A stretch of DNA of 64,000 nucleotides. It comes from Chaenocephalus aceratus (taxonomy: Eukaryota; Chordata; Actinopteri; Perciformes; Channichthyidae). The notes under the pieces were generated by a model that was given only the letters and a program-made list of their open reading frames with translations, was not told where the DNA came from and did no database searches. The stretch is from NCBI GenBank assembly GCA_023974075.1, contig CM043801.1, positions 16,862,012 through 16,926,011 on the forward strand. The letters are read 5' to 3'. The position numbers were made by a program, and so were the translations under genes. Position 1 is the stretch's first letter. Each line of letters opens with the position of its first letter. Shown one piece after another: positions 25,998-34,757 of the stretch.

Positions 25998-28900
25998 AAT
26001 AATAATAATAATAATAATAGCAATAATAATTGGGAGGGGGGGCGCGGCTGTTCTTATGTTCTCTGAGGGGAGGCTCACCTTCCCACACTTTGAAAACCCC
26101 TGGTATAGACGTACTGTTAGCCATTCAAAATTCTCAGTAGTTCTAAACAATAGCCCCCAGAGAGGGGCCTGTCCTGGATCTCAAAAAGCATACACATGCT
26201 AGATATAAATATGCAGTTCGTTATGTCAACAAACACACAGAAACATTGAGAGCGGACTCGATGGCTGAAAAGCTCCTTCATAATGATGTGACTGGCTTCT
26301 GGAAGGAGGTGAGAGCTCTGAACAGGGCCAGTACGTCATTACCGTGTACCATAGAGGGAGTATCTGGAGCTGATAACATAGCCGAGTTGTGGAGGCAACA
26401 TTACTCTACTATACTTAATTGTGTTAAAAGTGACCCCTACAAAGTTGGTGGTGTTGTGAAAAGTGACACAGTGGGAATCACAGCTAAAGAGGTTTATCGA
26501 GCAATTGAACAGCTAGCTGATAACAAAGCATGCGGCTCTGACCGAATCACTGCAGAGCACCTTAAACTGGCAAGCCCGAAGGTTGCAGTTCTTCTTGCCA
26601 TTTGTTTTACCGGCCTCATGACTCATGGTATGTTGCCAGACTCCATGTTGACGGTTACCTTGGTCCCTGTCATTAAGGACAAAGCGGGCAAGGTCGGGAG
26701 CTTGGATAACTATAGACCAATTGCTCTGGCCAGTGTGTTATCCAAAGTCCTGGAAAGAATTTTGTTGGATAGACTATGTTCTTATTTATGTACCTCAGAT
26801 AACCAGTTTGGCTTCAAGGCTAAGCATGGTACTGAGCTATGCATCTATGCTTTGAAGGAAATGGTAGAAACATATACAAGACAGAATTCCACTGTTCTGA
26901 TTGGTTCATTGATGCCTCCAAGGCTTTTGACCGAGTTAACCATCATAAACTGTTTTTAAAATTGAGACAAAGAGGCGTGCCTAACAGTATAATTAGGATC
27001 CTGGCTTATTGGTATGCCAACCAGAGCATGCGGATCAAATGGGGGAATGCAGTCTCGGCGCCATTTGGTGTTGGTAATGGAGTCCGCCAGGGGGGGCTCC
27101 TCTCACCATGCCTTTTTAATATCTATATGAATGATCTATCAGATGATTTAAGTGTCTGTAAAACAGGGTGTGTGATTGGTAATGTGGTTGTAAACCATCT
27201 TATGTATGCCGATGATCTGGCAATTGTTTCTCCTAGCAGTGCTGGTTTTCAACAGTTGCTAAATGTTTGTTCTGATTACGGAGTCAAATTTGACGTTAAA
27301 TACAATGCTAAGAAGAGCGCTGTAATGATCTGTAGAGCAAAAGGGGATAAGAACCTTTGTTTTCCAACATTCTATCTGTCAGGACAGGTGCTGTCTGTTT
27401 GCTGTAACACTAAGTATCTGGGACACATCATCACAGATGAAATGGCTTATGATGATGACATGTATAGACAGCGGCGTGTCTCATATATACAAGCCAACAT
27501 GTTGGCTAGAAAATTCTCTTGGTGTTCAGATGAGGTTAAGGTGAACCTCTTTAGAGCTTATTGCACTCCTCTCTATACTGCCCCCTTGTGGGTCAAGTAT
27601 AAGAAGGCGAGCCTCCGGAAGCTCCAGGTTGCATATAATGACTGTTTGCGTATACTGCTTAGAAAACCAAGGTGGTGCAGTGCAAGTGAAATGTTCTGTA
27701 ATGCACGAGTCAACACGTTCCATGCTCTTTTGAGAGGTCTGATGTACAAATTCATCTGTCGATTGAATGTTTCTCATAACTCTGTCATTATGCTGCTTTC
27801 AAATCCGTGTCTCAGTGCTGTACGATACCAGTCACCTCTGTGGAAACATTGGTATGGCTGCCTTTTTTTAGTTTGTATTTGAGTGTTGTATGTTTTGTAA
27901 TAATGGACCAAGAGTCTCTTTAAATAAAGATGATGATGATGAGGTCTTGATTTGAAAGAAATAAACAAGAGCAGGCTTCTTATTTGTTGCAGACAATTGT
28001 ATATTCTTTTTGGCTGAAATAACAAGTGCCTCTGGCCGATCCAGTGTTTGTCGCTAGTGTAAGCTTATGCTGTTTCTGAAATATGTTTTTTTAGATGACT
28101 GGCCAAAAGTCCGCCTCCTCAACCGCTAATGCTCCATTTTGAATTGAGATGGCGATAAAGAAGCAGCATTTAGTATTAAAGCACAGCATTATAAATAACA
28201 AAACACTAAAATTCTAACATAATCTTTTGATAGTTTGATATCGAGGTTAGATGTATACTTTAATAATTTAAACAATTAAAAGAAGAGAAAGAGACATTGA
28301 TTTTTTTTATTTAATGTAAAACACTCAAATGTGGGCTTTGCTTGACTGTAAACTAACTATAGAGCATGACGAAGATGCAAAACTTGTGATTTTCTGTAAT
28401 TATATGGTTTGCTAATTTGGCTATAACACATACTGTATGTATCTGGACATGCATTGCAGAAAACACACAGTTTAATCAATTTGAATATGCTTTAGTTATT
28501 TTGTTTTGGTCGATTGATAACCTAATATCAGGTTTGTTTTTGTTGAAATCCATAATGTATTGTTTTACTTTTCTTGAATTACTAGATGTCTAGTTACGGT
28601 TGCTTTGTTATGTTAAGAAAACCCCTTATCAGGGGTTTAGCAAACGGTCAATTACACAACAATTGACAGTAAAAAGCTATGTGTGCATGTATGTTGGAGT
28701 ATACCTGTGCTACGTGTGTGATGGAGCGGTGTGGTAGAAACAGCAGACACTTTGCTGCTGAATGAAATTATGAAGAGACCTACAGACTAAGAATTAGCCA
28801 GTCTGAGTGGATACATTCATCCCTGGCACAGCAGCTAGCCTCCAGACTCCCTGAGTTCAGAGGCACAACAGACTTCTGCCACCTGATGTGGTTGCCAAAC

Positions 28901-29136
28901 TCTGTCTACTTGATGGATGGCTGTAGTGCTAATACAATATAAAAAGGGAATGGTTTATAATTTGGCACATAATTCATATAAACCTGCCCCACAGTGACAG
29001 CCTGTAAACTGGAAAAGAAACAGACCATCTGGCTGGAAGTGTTTCCTCTGTCTCAGTATCACTTTTGTCACCCTCTTTTTCTCTCTTTGGTTACTGCCTA
29101 GTTTCTTATTCTAGTTTCTTCTAATCAACAGATTGA
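459..29136 (+). CDS. map4: microtubule-associated protein 4 (tau/MAP2/MAP4 family), 3' part of gene
   Basis: This spliced gene continues from beyond the left edge. Members of the family bind along microtubules through C-terminal tau repeats and stabilise them in the cytoplasm. Exons read in phase are 459-814, 2236-2427, 4068-4152, 8639-8716, 9476-9717, 18447-18506, 22534-22626, 24079-24160, 24259-24368, 24556-24712 and an inferred end at 29132-29136, about 1.46 kb of coding sequence. Three tau-type repeats each carry a K(I/C)GS-D/K-DNIK-PGGG core, and a fourth, degenerate one (KIGSMDN) follows. MAP4 is preferred over tau or MAP2 because a linker exon separates repeat 1 from repeat 2, the tail ends in a short [14 protein letters not shown] segment as in MAP4, and the tau/MAP2 C-terminal block is absent. 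The 93-bp and 82-bp repeat exons match sizes I recall for tau-family genes. N-terminal exons lie outside the window. The paralogue (map4 or map4-like) cannot be decided here. Confidence 0.88.
834..882. repeat. (CA)n microsatellite
   Basis: A CA dinucleotide run with single CG interruptions lies just after the exon donor at 814. Open frames through it on both strands are repeat translations, not genes. Confidence 0.95.
1072..1101. repeat. (CA)n microsatellite
   Basis: A short near-perfect CA run, second of the pair in this intron. Confidence 0.95.
2236..2427 (+). CDS. map4: map4 exon: Pro/Ala/Thr/Lys-rich segment
   Basis: The exon begins after ATTATCATCAG and ends AAG|GTGAGT, 192 bp in phase 0 at both ends. 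It encodes a basic, Pro/Ala/Thr/Ser-rich segment ([36 protein letters not shown]). Such composition is typical of the proline-rich domain ahead of tau repeats. The SPVPK and TPT motifs are potential proline-directed kinase sites by family analogy. Confidence 0.88.
2428..4067 (+). other. map4 intron, nothing recognised
   Basis: AT-rich intron sequence. I see no exon, RNA gene or clear repeat boundary in it. Confidence 0.6.
4068..4152 (+). CDS. map4: map4 exon: TP-rich basic segment
   Basis: This 85-bp exon runs from a TTTCCAG acceptor to a GCTG|GTAAGT donor. It encodes [18 protein letters not shown] followed by a short SKNGSPA stretch, then one base of a split Gly/Ala codon completed by the next exon. 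The sequence echoes the VPKAT motif of the previous exon, suggesting internal repetition of this region. Confidence 0.87.
6020..6062. repeat. retroposon 3'-tail-like fragment
   Basis: The string ACTTTATTGATCCC with flanking bases resembles the common teleost LINE/SINE 3' tail. It is short and isolated, inside the loop of the inverted-repeat element. Confidence 0.4.
7594..7673. repeat. inverted copy of host flank 4700-4779 inside element
   Basis: These 80 bp are the reverse complement of 4700-4779, the sequence directly outside the left transposon end. They lie between two copies of the right terminal sequence. A repair event that copied from the left arm into its flank and then returned to the right terminus would produce this. 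Confidence 0.85.
8639..8716 (+). CDS. map4: map4 exon: KTDKTEK tandem-repeat segment
   Basis: A 78-bp exon between GCTCACAG and ACAG|GTAACA. It encodes [19 protein letters not shown] and then AKKPKPT. The first half is a tandem array of a 9-bp unit (ACAAGACTG type) giving KTD/KTE triplets. Both ends split a codon after base 1, so it can be skipped without a frameshift. It may therefore be alternatively spliced (inference). Confidence 0.85.
8717..9475 (+). other. map4 intron, nothing recognised
   Basis: No exon or mobile element boundary is seen. A short (AT)n run lies near 9230-9243. Confidence 0.6.
9476..9717 (+). CDS. map4: map4 exon: Pro-rich region and tau repeat 1
   Basis: This 242-bp exon starts after TTTTTTCCAAAAG and ends AAAG|GTAGGA. 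It encodes a proline-rich basic stretch ([18 protein letters not shown], then APRTPRPLN), followed by [19 protein letters not shown] and GGGK. The last part is the first microtubule-binding repeat, with the hallmark KIGS and PGGG motifs. In this family the KIGS serine is a target of MARK kinases that release the protein from microtubules. The exon ends on a complete codon after PGGGK. Confidence 0.93.
9888..10506. mobile_element. hAT-type MITE (TIR CAGTGGTTCTC)
   Basis: The element starts CAGTGGTTCTCGAAC and ends TTTGAGAACCACTG, a terminal inverted repeat typical of hAT elements. The flanks GTCTACAG and ATCTACAG are an 8-bp target duplication with one mismatch. Both ends contain the GTACCCC words common in this MITE class. 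There is no coding capacity in its 619 bp. Confidence 0.88.
11084..11236 (+). pseudogene. hAT transposase N-terminal fragment (ZBED/GTF2IRD2-type)
   Basis: An open frame starting [18 protein letters not shown] continues through a zinc-finger-like segment, [20 protein letters not shown], and stops after SVHKA. This is the usual N-terminus of ZBED5/GTF2IRD2-like hAT transposases, with CxxC and HxxxxH zinc ligands. It is cut off after about 58 residues; nothing of the catalytic core follows, so it is a remnant. Confidence 0.72.
12477..14016 (-). pseudogene. LINE reverse transcriptase fragments
   Basis: Three overlapping frames carry the reverse transcriptase of the L2-like element. The FxTIDH, PQGS and YADD motifs lie at 13241-13603, the fingers region at 13543-14016, and the thumb/C-terminal region at 12477-13232. 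The catalytic YADD is intact in sequence but the frame is broken at about 13545-13600 and 13235. Confidence 0.82.
14225..15072 (-). pseudogene. LINE APE-like endonuclease fragments
   Basis: GDFNIHVDD and SDHFLVTFE are the D-N and S-D-H catalytic blocks of the apurinic-type endonuclease. The frame then shifts near 14620-14690 into the linker leading to reverse transcriptase. An upstream piece with NIRSLASKA lies at 15326-15538 in another frame. Confidence 0.78.
15600..15835. repeat. hAT terminal fragments
   Basis: A piece with repeated TTAATCGAT words ends in GTTTGTTGCAGCCCTA (about 15610-15685). That is the end of a common hAT family with TIR TAGGGCTGCAAC. About 110 bp later, AAAAGTGTGGGCACCCCTG (to 15822) is the terminus of another hAT family. 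Matching left ends were not found, so these are fragments. Confidence 0.55.
16535..17295. mobile_element. solo LTR (gypsy-like), TGTTACG...CGTAACA
   Basis: A 761-bp sequence starts TGTTACG and ends CGTAACA, a perfect 7-bp inverted terminus of TG...CA type. It is flanked on both sides by GTCAG (16530-16534 and 17296-17300), a 5-bp target duplication. It contains an AATAAA at about 17212 and no internal gag or pol. This is the product expected from recombination between the two LTRs of a former provirus-like retrotransposon. Confidence 0.92.
17832..17847. repeat. (GATA)n microsatellite, short
   Basis: ATAGATAGATAGATAG run in a map4 intron. Confidence 0.8.
18447..18506 (+). CDS. map4: map4 exon: inter-repeat linker
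   Basis: This 60-bp exon lies between CTCCCCAG and AAA|GTGAGT, phase 0 at both ends. It encodes 20 residues ([20 protein letters not shown]) placed between the PGGGK of repeat 1 and the VQIVHKK of repeat 2. Tau and MAP2 have no linker here, while MAP4 has one, so this supports the MAP4 assignment. Being symmetrical it can be skipped in frame to give a tau-like repeat spacing. Confidence 0.85.
18615..18652. repeat. retroposon 3'-tail-like fragment
   Basis: GAATTTCCCCCTCAGGGGAT with TTAATAAAGG is the widespread teleost LINE 3' tail motif. It is followed by a pyrimidine-rich TCTTCTT run. Confidence 0.45.
19238..19309. repeat. two-copy ~36-bp tandem repeat
   Basis: A unit beginning GTTAGCTAAAGAGCTAACTA occurs twice in a row with one or two changes. 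Each unit holds internal TAGCTA palindromes. Confidence 0.85.
20199..20841. mobile_element. nested PIF/Harbinger-like MITE
   Basis: The TIR CGGTACGTCCACACAGCAGC on the left is matched by its inverted copy ending CGTACCG on the right. TTA lies on both sides (20196-20198 and 20842-20844), the 3-bp duplication of PIF/Harbinger elements. It is non-coding and contains a (TA)n run at 20361-20388. Confidence 0.75.
20361..20388. repeat. (TA)n microsatellite
   Basis: Perfect AT alternation within the Harbinger-like MITE. Confidence 0.95.
22421..22480. repeat. (CTTT)n microsatellite
   Basis: A TTTC/CTTT-rich tract about 50 bp ahead of a map4 acceptor. It lengthens the pyrimidine-rich region before the repeat-2 exon. 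Confidence 0.9.
22534..22626 (+). CDS. map4: map4 exon: tau repeat 2
   Basis: A 93-bp exon (TCTTTAG acceptor, AAA|GTAAGT donor), phase 0 at both ends. It encodes [20 protein letters not shown] then [11 protein letters not shown]. The VQIV hexapeptide, the CGSKDNIK core and the single Cys are the repeat hallmarks. The size equals the 93-bp repeat exons of the tau family, one of which is skipped in frame to change repeat number. Confidence 0.95.
24079..24160 (+). CDS. map4: map4 exon: tau repeat 3
   Basis: An 82-bp exon after ATCAACAG, encoding [20 protein letters not shown] then DNIKYKP plus one base of Gly. The donor is CCAG|GTCAGA. The [12 protein letters not shown] segment is almost the third tau repeat. 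The size matches the corresponding tau-family exon. Confidence 0.95.
24259..24368 (+). CDS. map4: map4 exon: end of repeat 3 and degenerate repeat 4
   Basis: The exon starts after TACCTCAG, completes Gly and reads [20 protein letters not shown], then [16 protein letters not shown]. The VKIES-HK and KIGSMDN words correspond to the fourth repeat. The usual PGGG at its end is replaced by a GPGND-type stretch, so this repeat is degenerate, as in MAP4. It ends AAG|GTCAAA, phase 0. Confidence 0.93.
24556..24712 (+). CDS. map4: map4 exon: C-terminal tail
   Basis: The exon begins after TGGCTACAG and encodes [14 protein letters not shown], a Gly/Pro/Thr-rich segment ([12 protein letters not shown]), then [13 protein letters not shown]. 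This resembles the MAP4 C-terminus, which ends a few residues later. The inferred donor is ACAA|GTGGGT, the same donor word as in the first exon of the window. If the intron were retained, the frame would run on for about 45 unrelated residues to 24849. Confidence 0.85.
24930..25308. mobile_element. TTAA-flanked MITE, copy 1 (Kolobok-like)
   Basis: 379 bp starting AGGTGGGGTAGGTAAGTTT and ending with the inverted counterpart (AAACTTACCTCCTCCACCT), with TTAA on each side. A second copy lies at 56418. TTAA duplication fits Kolobok or piggyBac; the AGG start favours Kolobok (inference). Confidence 0.75.
25869..25937 (+). pseudogene. hAT transposase N-terminal remnant
   Basis: Reads [17 protein letters not shown] and then LTGPL before a stop. 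The KKRKVD-xNRAF motif is the typical start of ZBED5/GTF2IRD2-type transposases. Only the first exon-like piece is left. Confidence 0.65.
25966..26018. repeat. (CAA)n-(AAT)n compound microsatellite
   Basis: About ten CAA units run directly into about eight AAT units within the hAT remnant. Confidence 0.9.
26170..27950 (+). mobile_element. RTE-X/Expander-like LINE, 5'-truncated
   Basis: A 5'-truncated reverse transcriptase on the + strand ends in a short 3' UTR and a GATGATGATGATGA tail, as in RTE-type LINEs. Motifs in order are [75 protein letters not shown] and [11 protein letters not shown]. The reading frame shifts once near 26880-26900. Just 3' of the hAT element's target duplication, it looks like a separate insertion. 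Confidence 0.83.
26246..27882 (+). pseudogene. LINE reverse transcriptase with one frameshift
   Basis: Frame one covers 26246 to about 26895 (fingers and start of palm). Frame two runs from about 26880 to 27882 (palm with intact YADD, thumb and C-terminal domain). A single-base-type frame change between the AFGFKA and DASKAF blocks separates them. The rest is open for about 330 codons, so the copy is fairly young but inactive. It lies in the map4 intron ahead of the proposed last exon, in sense orientation. Confidence 0.82.
27951..29131 (+). other. map4 last intron, 3' part
   Basis: AT-rich, no mobile element ends recognised. A possible alternative acceptor (TTTTTTTAG at about 28094) would give a tail of a dozen different residues before a stop. 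The stronger pyrimidine-rich acceptor is at 29131. Confidence 0.5.
29132..29136 (+). CDS. map4: map4 terminal exon, coding part (inferred)
   Basis: After the pyrimidine-rich TTTCTTCTAATCAACAG, the bases AT complete an Asn codon with the A left by the preceding exon, and TGA stops. The protein would then end RITETN, a length and pattern close to the short MAP4 C-terminus. The evidence is splice signal plus phase only; an alternative acceptor at about 28094 cannot be excluded. Confidence 0.5.
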
Positions 29137-32100
29137 GTCCCAGTGAGCTTTAGATTTTGGTGGGACACGCATGGCGCTCGCCAACCTGCCAATCAACCGA
29201 CCGACCAACCTACCACGGCGCAGTCACTTCCCTTTGGCCCTGCCCTTCATCTCGCCCACCGCTGCACCAAACTGACGGATCGCCTCAGTGTTTCTCCGGG
29301 GTCCGCCTGCCAGCTTCTTGCTACCAACCCTGACCTTTGACCTCTCAACGGTTGACCTTTGACCCTGCCTACCACAGAGAAGAGCACTTGCTTTTTGTCT
29401 GTTTCTGTGTGTTGGGTTCCACCAGCTTCTTTCCTGATAAGATCCTCTTGAAGGCACTGATTTAGAGGACTTCAACCGCAAACCCTAAATTGAATTACAC
29501 CAACGCAACAAACCCACTATTGTAGTCAATGATGTATGAAAGCATACCAAGCATAGGCAGTTTTAGAATATGTCCACCTGTTAGTTTGATACAGTTTAAA
29601 CACAAATACTTATAGCGCAAACACCCTGCCTCAGAACTTAGTTTCTAAGTCCCTCCTATAAGCCTTCACAAAACAAATCCTCATTAATCTTTAGAACATG
29701 TAAGCAAATATATGCTAACGCTACTATTTGCCCCACTTTTATTCCCAGTCCATGTACACTTTGCTCCAAAGCATAATTACCAGCTGAGGGCTTTCTACCA
29801 GTCAGCAGCAGGGCAAACACTGGCAAGTCTGCTTCAAATCCAAACATCCCAACCTTCCAGACGGACAGAAATTATTTCCAAATCTACAGTATTAACAAGA
29901 CTGCACTCTGTCCCATTATAGCAAACTCCTCAAACATTATCTCCCATTACATTTATTGGTATCATTGCACATGTTTATTTTTACCTCATTTATTACAATT
30001 CTATTTCTCCGGACTATTAATATCATGATGCTAACCATTAGCAGTGGCTCAGTGGACAGGGGCTTATGTAGACAACAGATTATACAATTTGAGATGTTTC
30101 GTAATTGAACTAAAGACAGAGTTCAACATCAGTTCAGAAACAAAGTGCAGAGGCATTCAGGGTGATCCTGTGTCATCGTTCAAGAAAGGATGTATTCATT
30201 GACAGTACACAACAGAAATGAATAGGCTATAACAAAGCAGACGAGACTTACTTCAGTTAGAAACATAATTTACTGATGTGATCAGTGCATGATAATCATC
30301 GAGAGAGATGGGCGTCAAGTGATGGGGGAGCTCTGTCTCTTCTCTGGGTAGCCATGGCTAAAAAAAGGATTTGGCACTGAACACAGGTATTTGATCTCGA
30401 TGCCAAATAAGTTGCGATCACAGTATTTAACCTCAAAGTGATTATAAATTCAAACTGAATGAGCGACTTGAGCAGGATTATTTAACCCTTCAAGAAAAGT
30501 GTTAAACCTTGGAGTTACTCTGCAATATTTAATCAACATAAAGGGTCAATGCACAGTATACAGCATGTAGCACTTCTCTTAACGCGGTAACAGTGTCAAC
30601 CACCATGTCACAGGCTGCTGGGAAAAGACCCGGTCACGCGGAAATATCACACTAAAATCTGTGTTATACAATGCAATCCGCATCACCAGATTTGAGAAAA
30701 TGTGAAAAATGTTCACATCAAGTCAAGTTTGTGAACTAAGGGACACATTAAGTTGCTGGAGGGTAGAGCTGCTAAAACCACATGATTTGGGAAAACATGT
30801 GGTTTCCACCATGCCACTTTCTGGTGTGGCTGGGTCTTAATTCTATCTAACGTAATATTTATTTATTCTAATCCCTGTTAGCTTCCTCAAAATGGTCGCT
30901 ACTCTATGTAAAACAATATGTATTAACACAACAGGGTACTTACTGACCTCTGGAGGATATTACCCACCTCTGGGGATATATTGATAGCACCACTTAATGT
31001 TACTAAACTGTTCACATCCTGGGCATGAAGCTGAACACTTTGACTTAGATCCGTCCTGGTCCCGTGCTTGTAGGACAAGTCTCCAAACTACGGGTGATGT
31101 TTAAGGACTGCAGCCCGGTTTGGTTTTGTTTGATGATTTAAAAAATGACAAAAAAAAAACCTGAAGCAACCTTAACCTTATCTTAAAATGTAGCTCACAT
31201 CCGACCCTTCGCATGGCATCAAGTCTGGGGGCAATAAAGTCTTAATCTTCTCCGTAAGTGTGTTCCTGTCAAAGCACATGCAACCCTGTTCTCCTGCACT
31301 ATAACTCTTAGGTTTCCACTGTAATCGCAAAGCTCCCATGTCCTCAGTCCCCGTCATACAGCTATAGACCGCAGCAGTCACGCTGATCTGTGTTTAGCTT
31401 AACAACTTCACATGTGGCTATTAGAGACAGACAGACGCCTTCATTCTCTCGCGCATGTGGTACTTCCTGGTCACGTTGTTCAACCCGGTTTCCGTTTTCC
31501 AACTGGCCGATGCGTCTTAGAATCCTCTCTGTGAGACCTGCTTACTTTCCTCCCACAAAAACAAACCTACACATAAGCACAGATATCTATAAACAGGAAG
31601 CACACACACACACACACAAATAAATCATCACACATACACAAACAATATAAAACACACAGATGAACACCCTGAAATAAAAACGGTATTCTGTTCATAGAAG
31701 CATTTTTCTGTTTATGATACCAACTCTGTTATATTATAGTATTTTGGTTGTCGATGCTGATATTGTTAAAACAATGATGAGCTGTTTCGGTTTGTTGTTC
31801 CTATCGTAGTCATTGTCCCCTTTTCGTGTATTTCCTGTCTTTCACTCCAACTCTTGGACAGCAGTACAGTGATATTAGTTGGGAACGTCCCCTGTTACGT
31901 GCACATGGACAGAGATCGACCACTGAAGTTGACAGGCAGTTAAAGGAGTTAGCGTTGAGGAAGATGTGTTAGCTAAAGGGAATAATGTTACATCCATGGC
32001 AAGTCTAAAGTTGTGTGTGTTTTTTGCAACTCTTGATTGCTTATTTAGTAGATTGAGCCTACTAAGAGATGCTCACGATCATGTTTTTAGTTACCACTTT

Positions 32101-34749
32101 AGCATGTGTTTTACTCAACATCTGTAATGTAAATAGATGGAAGTAAATAGCTTATTAAATGCATTTGTTTCTGTTTTGTTAAGCTTTGAGTTGTTCTTTG
32201 TTATGTATAGGATACCACTGGATATACAAATCTTTAAAGGTTAAAAAATGTGATAATATTATTAGAAATGTTCTTACTTTGCTCTTAAATGCCATGAATG
32301 CACCAGTATCAGAACCAAGAACATCCTGCAAATACTATAGCTGGGGCCATCCAGTGGGGACACATTGAAATAGATCCACATATTTACATGTAGCAGTGTT
32401 CTCATAAAACAATGTGGTAATGCACTAAGGCTAATCTTAATTATGTATTATGTTGGGAAATCACCTCAATTCAGTGCAATGCATTTTTGATTCTATGAAA
32501 ACAGCACTGTGATGTGACTTTGATTTACAGACCAAAAGCGTTGTTGTGTGTCACAGAAAAAAGTATAGTAGAAGCAGCTAAATGTTGAAAGCCCTATCTA
32601 CTCCCTGTAATTCTATGCAGTGTGCATTAAAGCCTGCGATGGTCTCCGCTAAAACTAGGAAGGACTAGTGACGTGTTTGTGGGGTGTTGCCGTAGTTGTC
32701 AGATGTGTGAAGTGTTGCTAATCCATCCTGTAGAGAGCGCTGCTTGGCCTCTAGAACACTGATAGTCTGGCGCTGAGACTTAATAAAGGCTGACTGAGAA
32801 ACCTTACATCACCGCTAGTGAAGCTCCAGTCAAGCTACATACTGTTCCCATTAAATATTTTGATGGTCACACTATATGTTATTGTATCTGGAACAATGAA
32901 AACCATCGGAATTATATTACTTATGTACAGCTCCTCTTAAAACTCAAAAGTCTCTTGTACACTTTGAACACAGTCTTGTTCATTTCATGATGCACTGAAG
33001 TGAAGTTGCTTTACTGTATATTGGTAAAACATTGTCAGCTGTGTACTGTACATGTGTGCTTTTCGCAGCAAAACAGTCTCGCTAGTTAGATGAAGTTACG
33101 ATAATCAGAGAACAAGTGATCAAATAGTCGTCAATAAAACTAAAAAGCACCGTTGATGCATATTTAATATTGTACTGCTCCCTACAAAAATCATTCCCAT
33201 GAGTTGCCTAAAAGTAAAACATTGCATATGTGCGGATCATATGTGAACACGATAATGTGAATCTTTCTTCGGGAATAGGAGAACAAAGGAATGAAAGCAC
33301 TTTGATAGTTGTAGATATTGGTTTGTGCATATAACAGAGGAACAAGTTTTAGTCTTAATGTGTGTTGGATGCTCAGTGTAAGAGCATGTTATTGGGTTGA
33401 TCTGATGTGGTGTATCTTGAATGACACATCGGGACCCCTTTCTCTTGGTCAGCTTAGTGGATTTTAGTGGAACTTTGGTCATCGGTGTTGTTCTATTGGC
33501 TATGATAGTTTTACACTCTACTCTCCAGTCTGCCCTTATGTTGTGTCTGTCAACATTCACTGGTTATTACTTTCTGACCAAGCTACAAAAGCACATCTCC
33601 CAAGTGGGAAGGTTTCAGTTTATAGACCATACTGAACTTCGAGGAGCCTAATTTGATATATTTTGAGAGGACTGGCATCAGAGCTACCTCTGGCAAAACA
33701 TGTTTAGAGTAATTGTACTGAAGTTGTATCCTAAACAATGAAAATGAGAACTTGCAGCAGTGAATTACTTTCAAAGTACTATCCCATGACCTGTGAAATA
33801 CAAGGTTTGTTCAAAAAAATGCATTGCTTGTTTTGTTTGCAAATGAGTGACATTAGCAAGTAAGCTACTAAAGCCAGCAGATAATGATAAAGATTGTAAT
33901 TCTGTTTTGTAATGTATGAATCTATGGGCGAAAAAGTCAAATCCAATTAAGTTAAGGGACACATTTTGTAATTTTTTCTAACTTTGTGGGAGTAAAGAAA
34001 TGTCATTGAAAAGAATTAGGTTACAATTCTTTTTTTGACATTTCTATACATGAAATCCTCAGAGGGGAATTCTGATGTTGTGTCTTTTTCCATGGAAGGG
34101 CATTTGTGCCTTTAGATACACAAAAGAGAGCTGACAGAAAATGAAATTAGAGATGACATGTAACCAAGGTCCCTGGGCATCATCTTAAAGTGCTAACCAG
34201 GGCGACACATAGAGAACAGTACATCTTCAGTTGTTGTGTAAGAAGTTTTATTGTGACTTTACATGAGAATCAGGTCGGTTTCAAACAGTATTAGCTTAAA
34301 GCAAGTCTGTCGTTTGGTATCAGTGTATTTGTTGGCTGATAAGTAGCGACGGATAGCTATATGTGAATGACAGAGATGTGTTGAAGGTCACTTAGAAGCA
34401 GTGACGGCATTGCATAGTTTTTTTGCCAGAAATTGAATGTTTTAAACTAAAAGGTACTGCTCGGTGCAAATCTGGCTCACAAAATAGAAAATAAGTATGG
34501 CTCCAGTCTACCTTCATTTGTTAAACTTGTCAATTCAAATTAAGGTTTAATAGAATCATAGAAGATATATGATTAGTTTTTCGGAATCAGTAAAGTAACC
34601 AGTGTGGTTATTTTTGGACTACAGTTAAACAAATGTAAGCTTGGACAAAATGTAATAACCAGATTCACTCTGATGTCCGTTCATAACTGTTTGACTCCCC
34701 AGTATAGCGCCTGAACACCACCCTTCCACTAGTATCTCACACCGTCCCT

Positions 34750-34757
34750 TGTATATA
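34750..34757 (+). promoter_or_regulatory. Pumilio-type motif TGTATATA
   Basis: A match to the PUF-protein consensus within the proposed 3' UTR. Such an 8-mer is expected by chance every few tens of kilobases in AT-rich DNA, so this is only suggestive. Confidence 0.25.

Larger units (their letters stand above)
24830..26102. mobile_element. internally deleted hAT element (ZBED5-type)
   Basis: The left end CAGCAGTTGTCAAAGTGTGA and right end CACACTTTGAAAACCCCTG are imperfect inverted repeats of hAT type. The flanks GTCTAGAC and GTATAGAC are an 8-bp target duplication with one mismatch. At 25869 a remnant transposase start, [16 protein letters not shown], stops after about 22 residues, and the catalytic part is missing. 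CAA/AAT microsatellites follow. A TTAA-flanked MITE is nested at 24930-25308. Confidence 0.82.
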
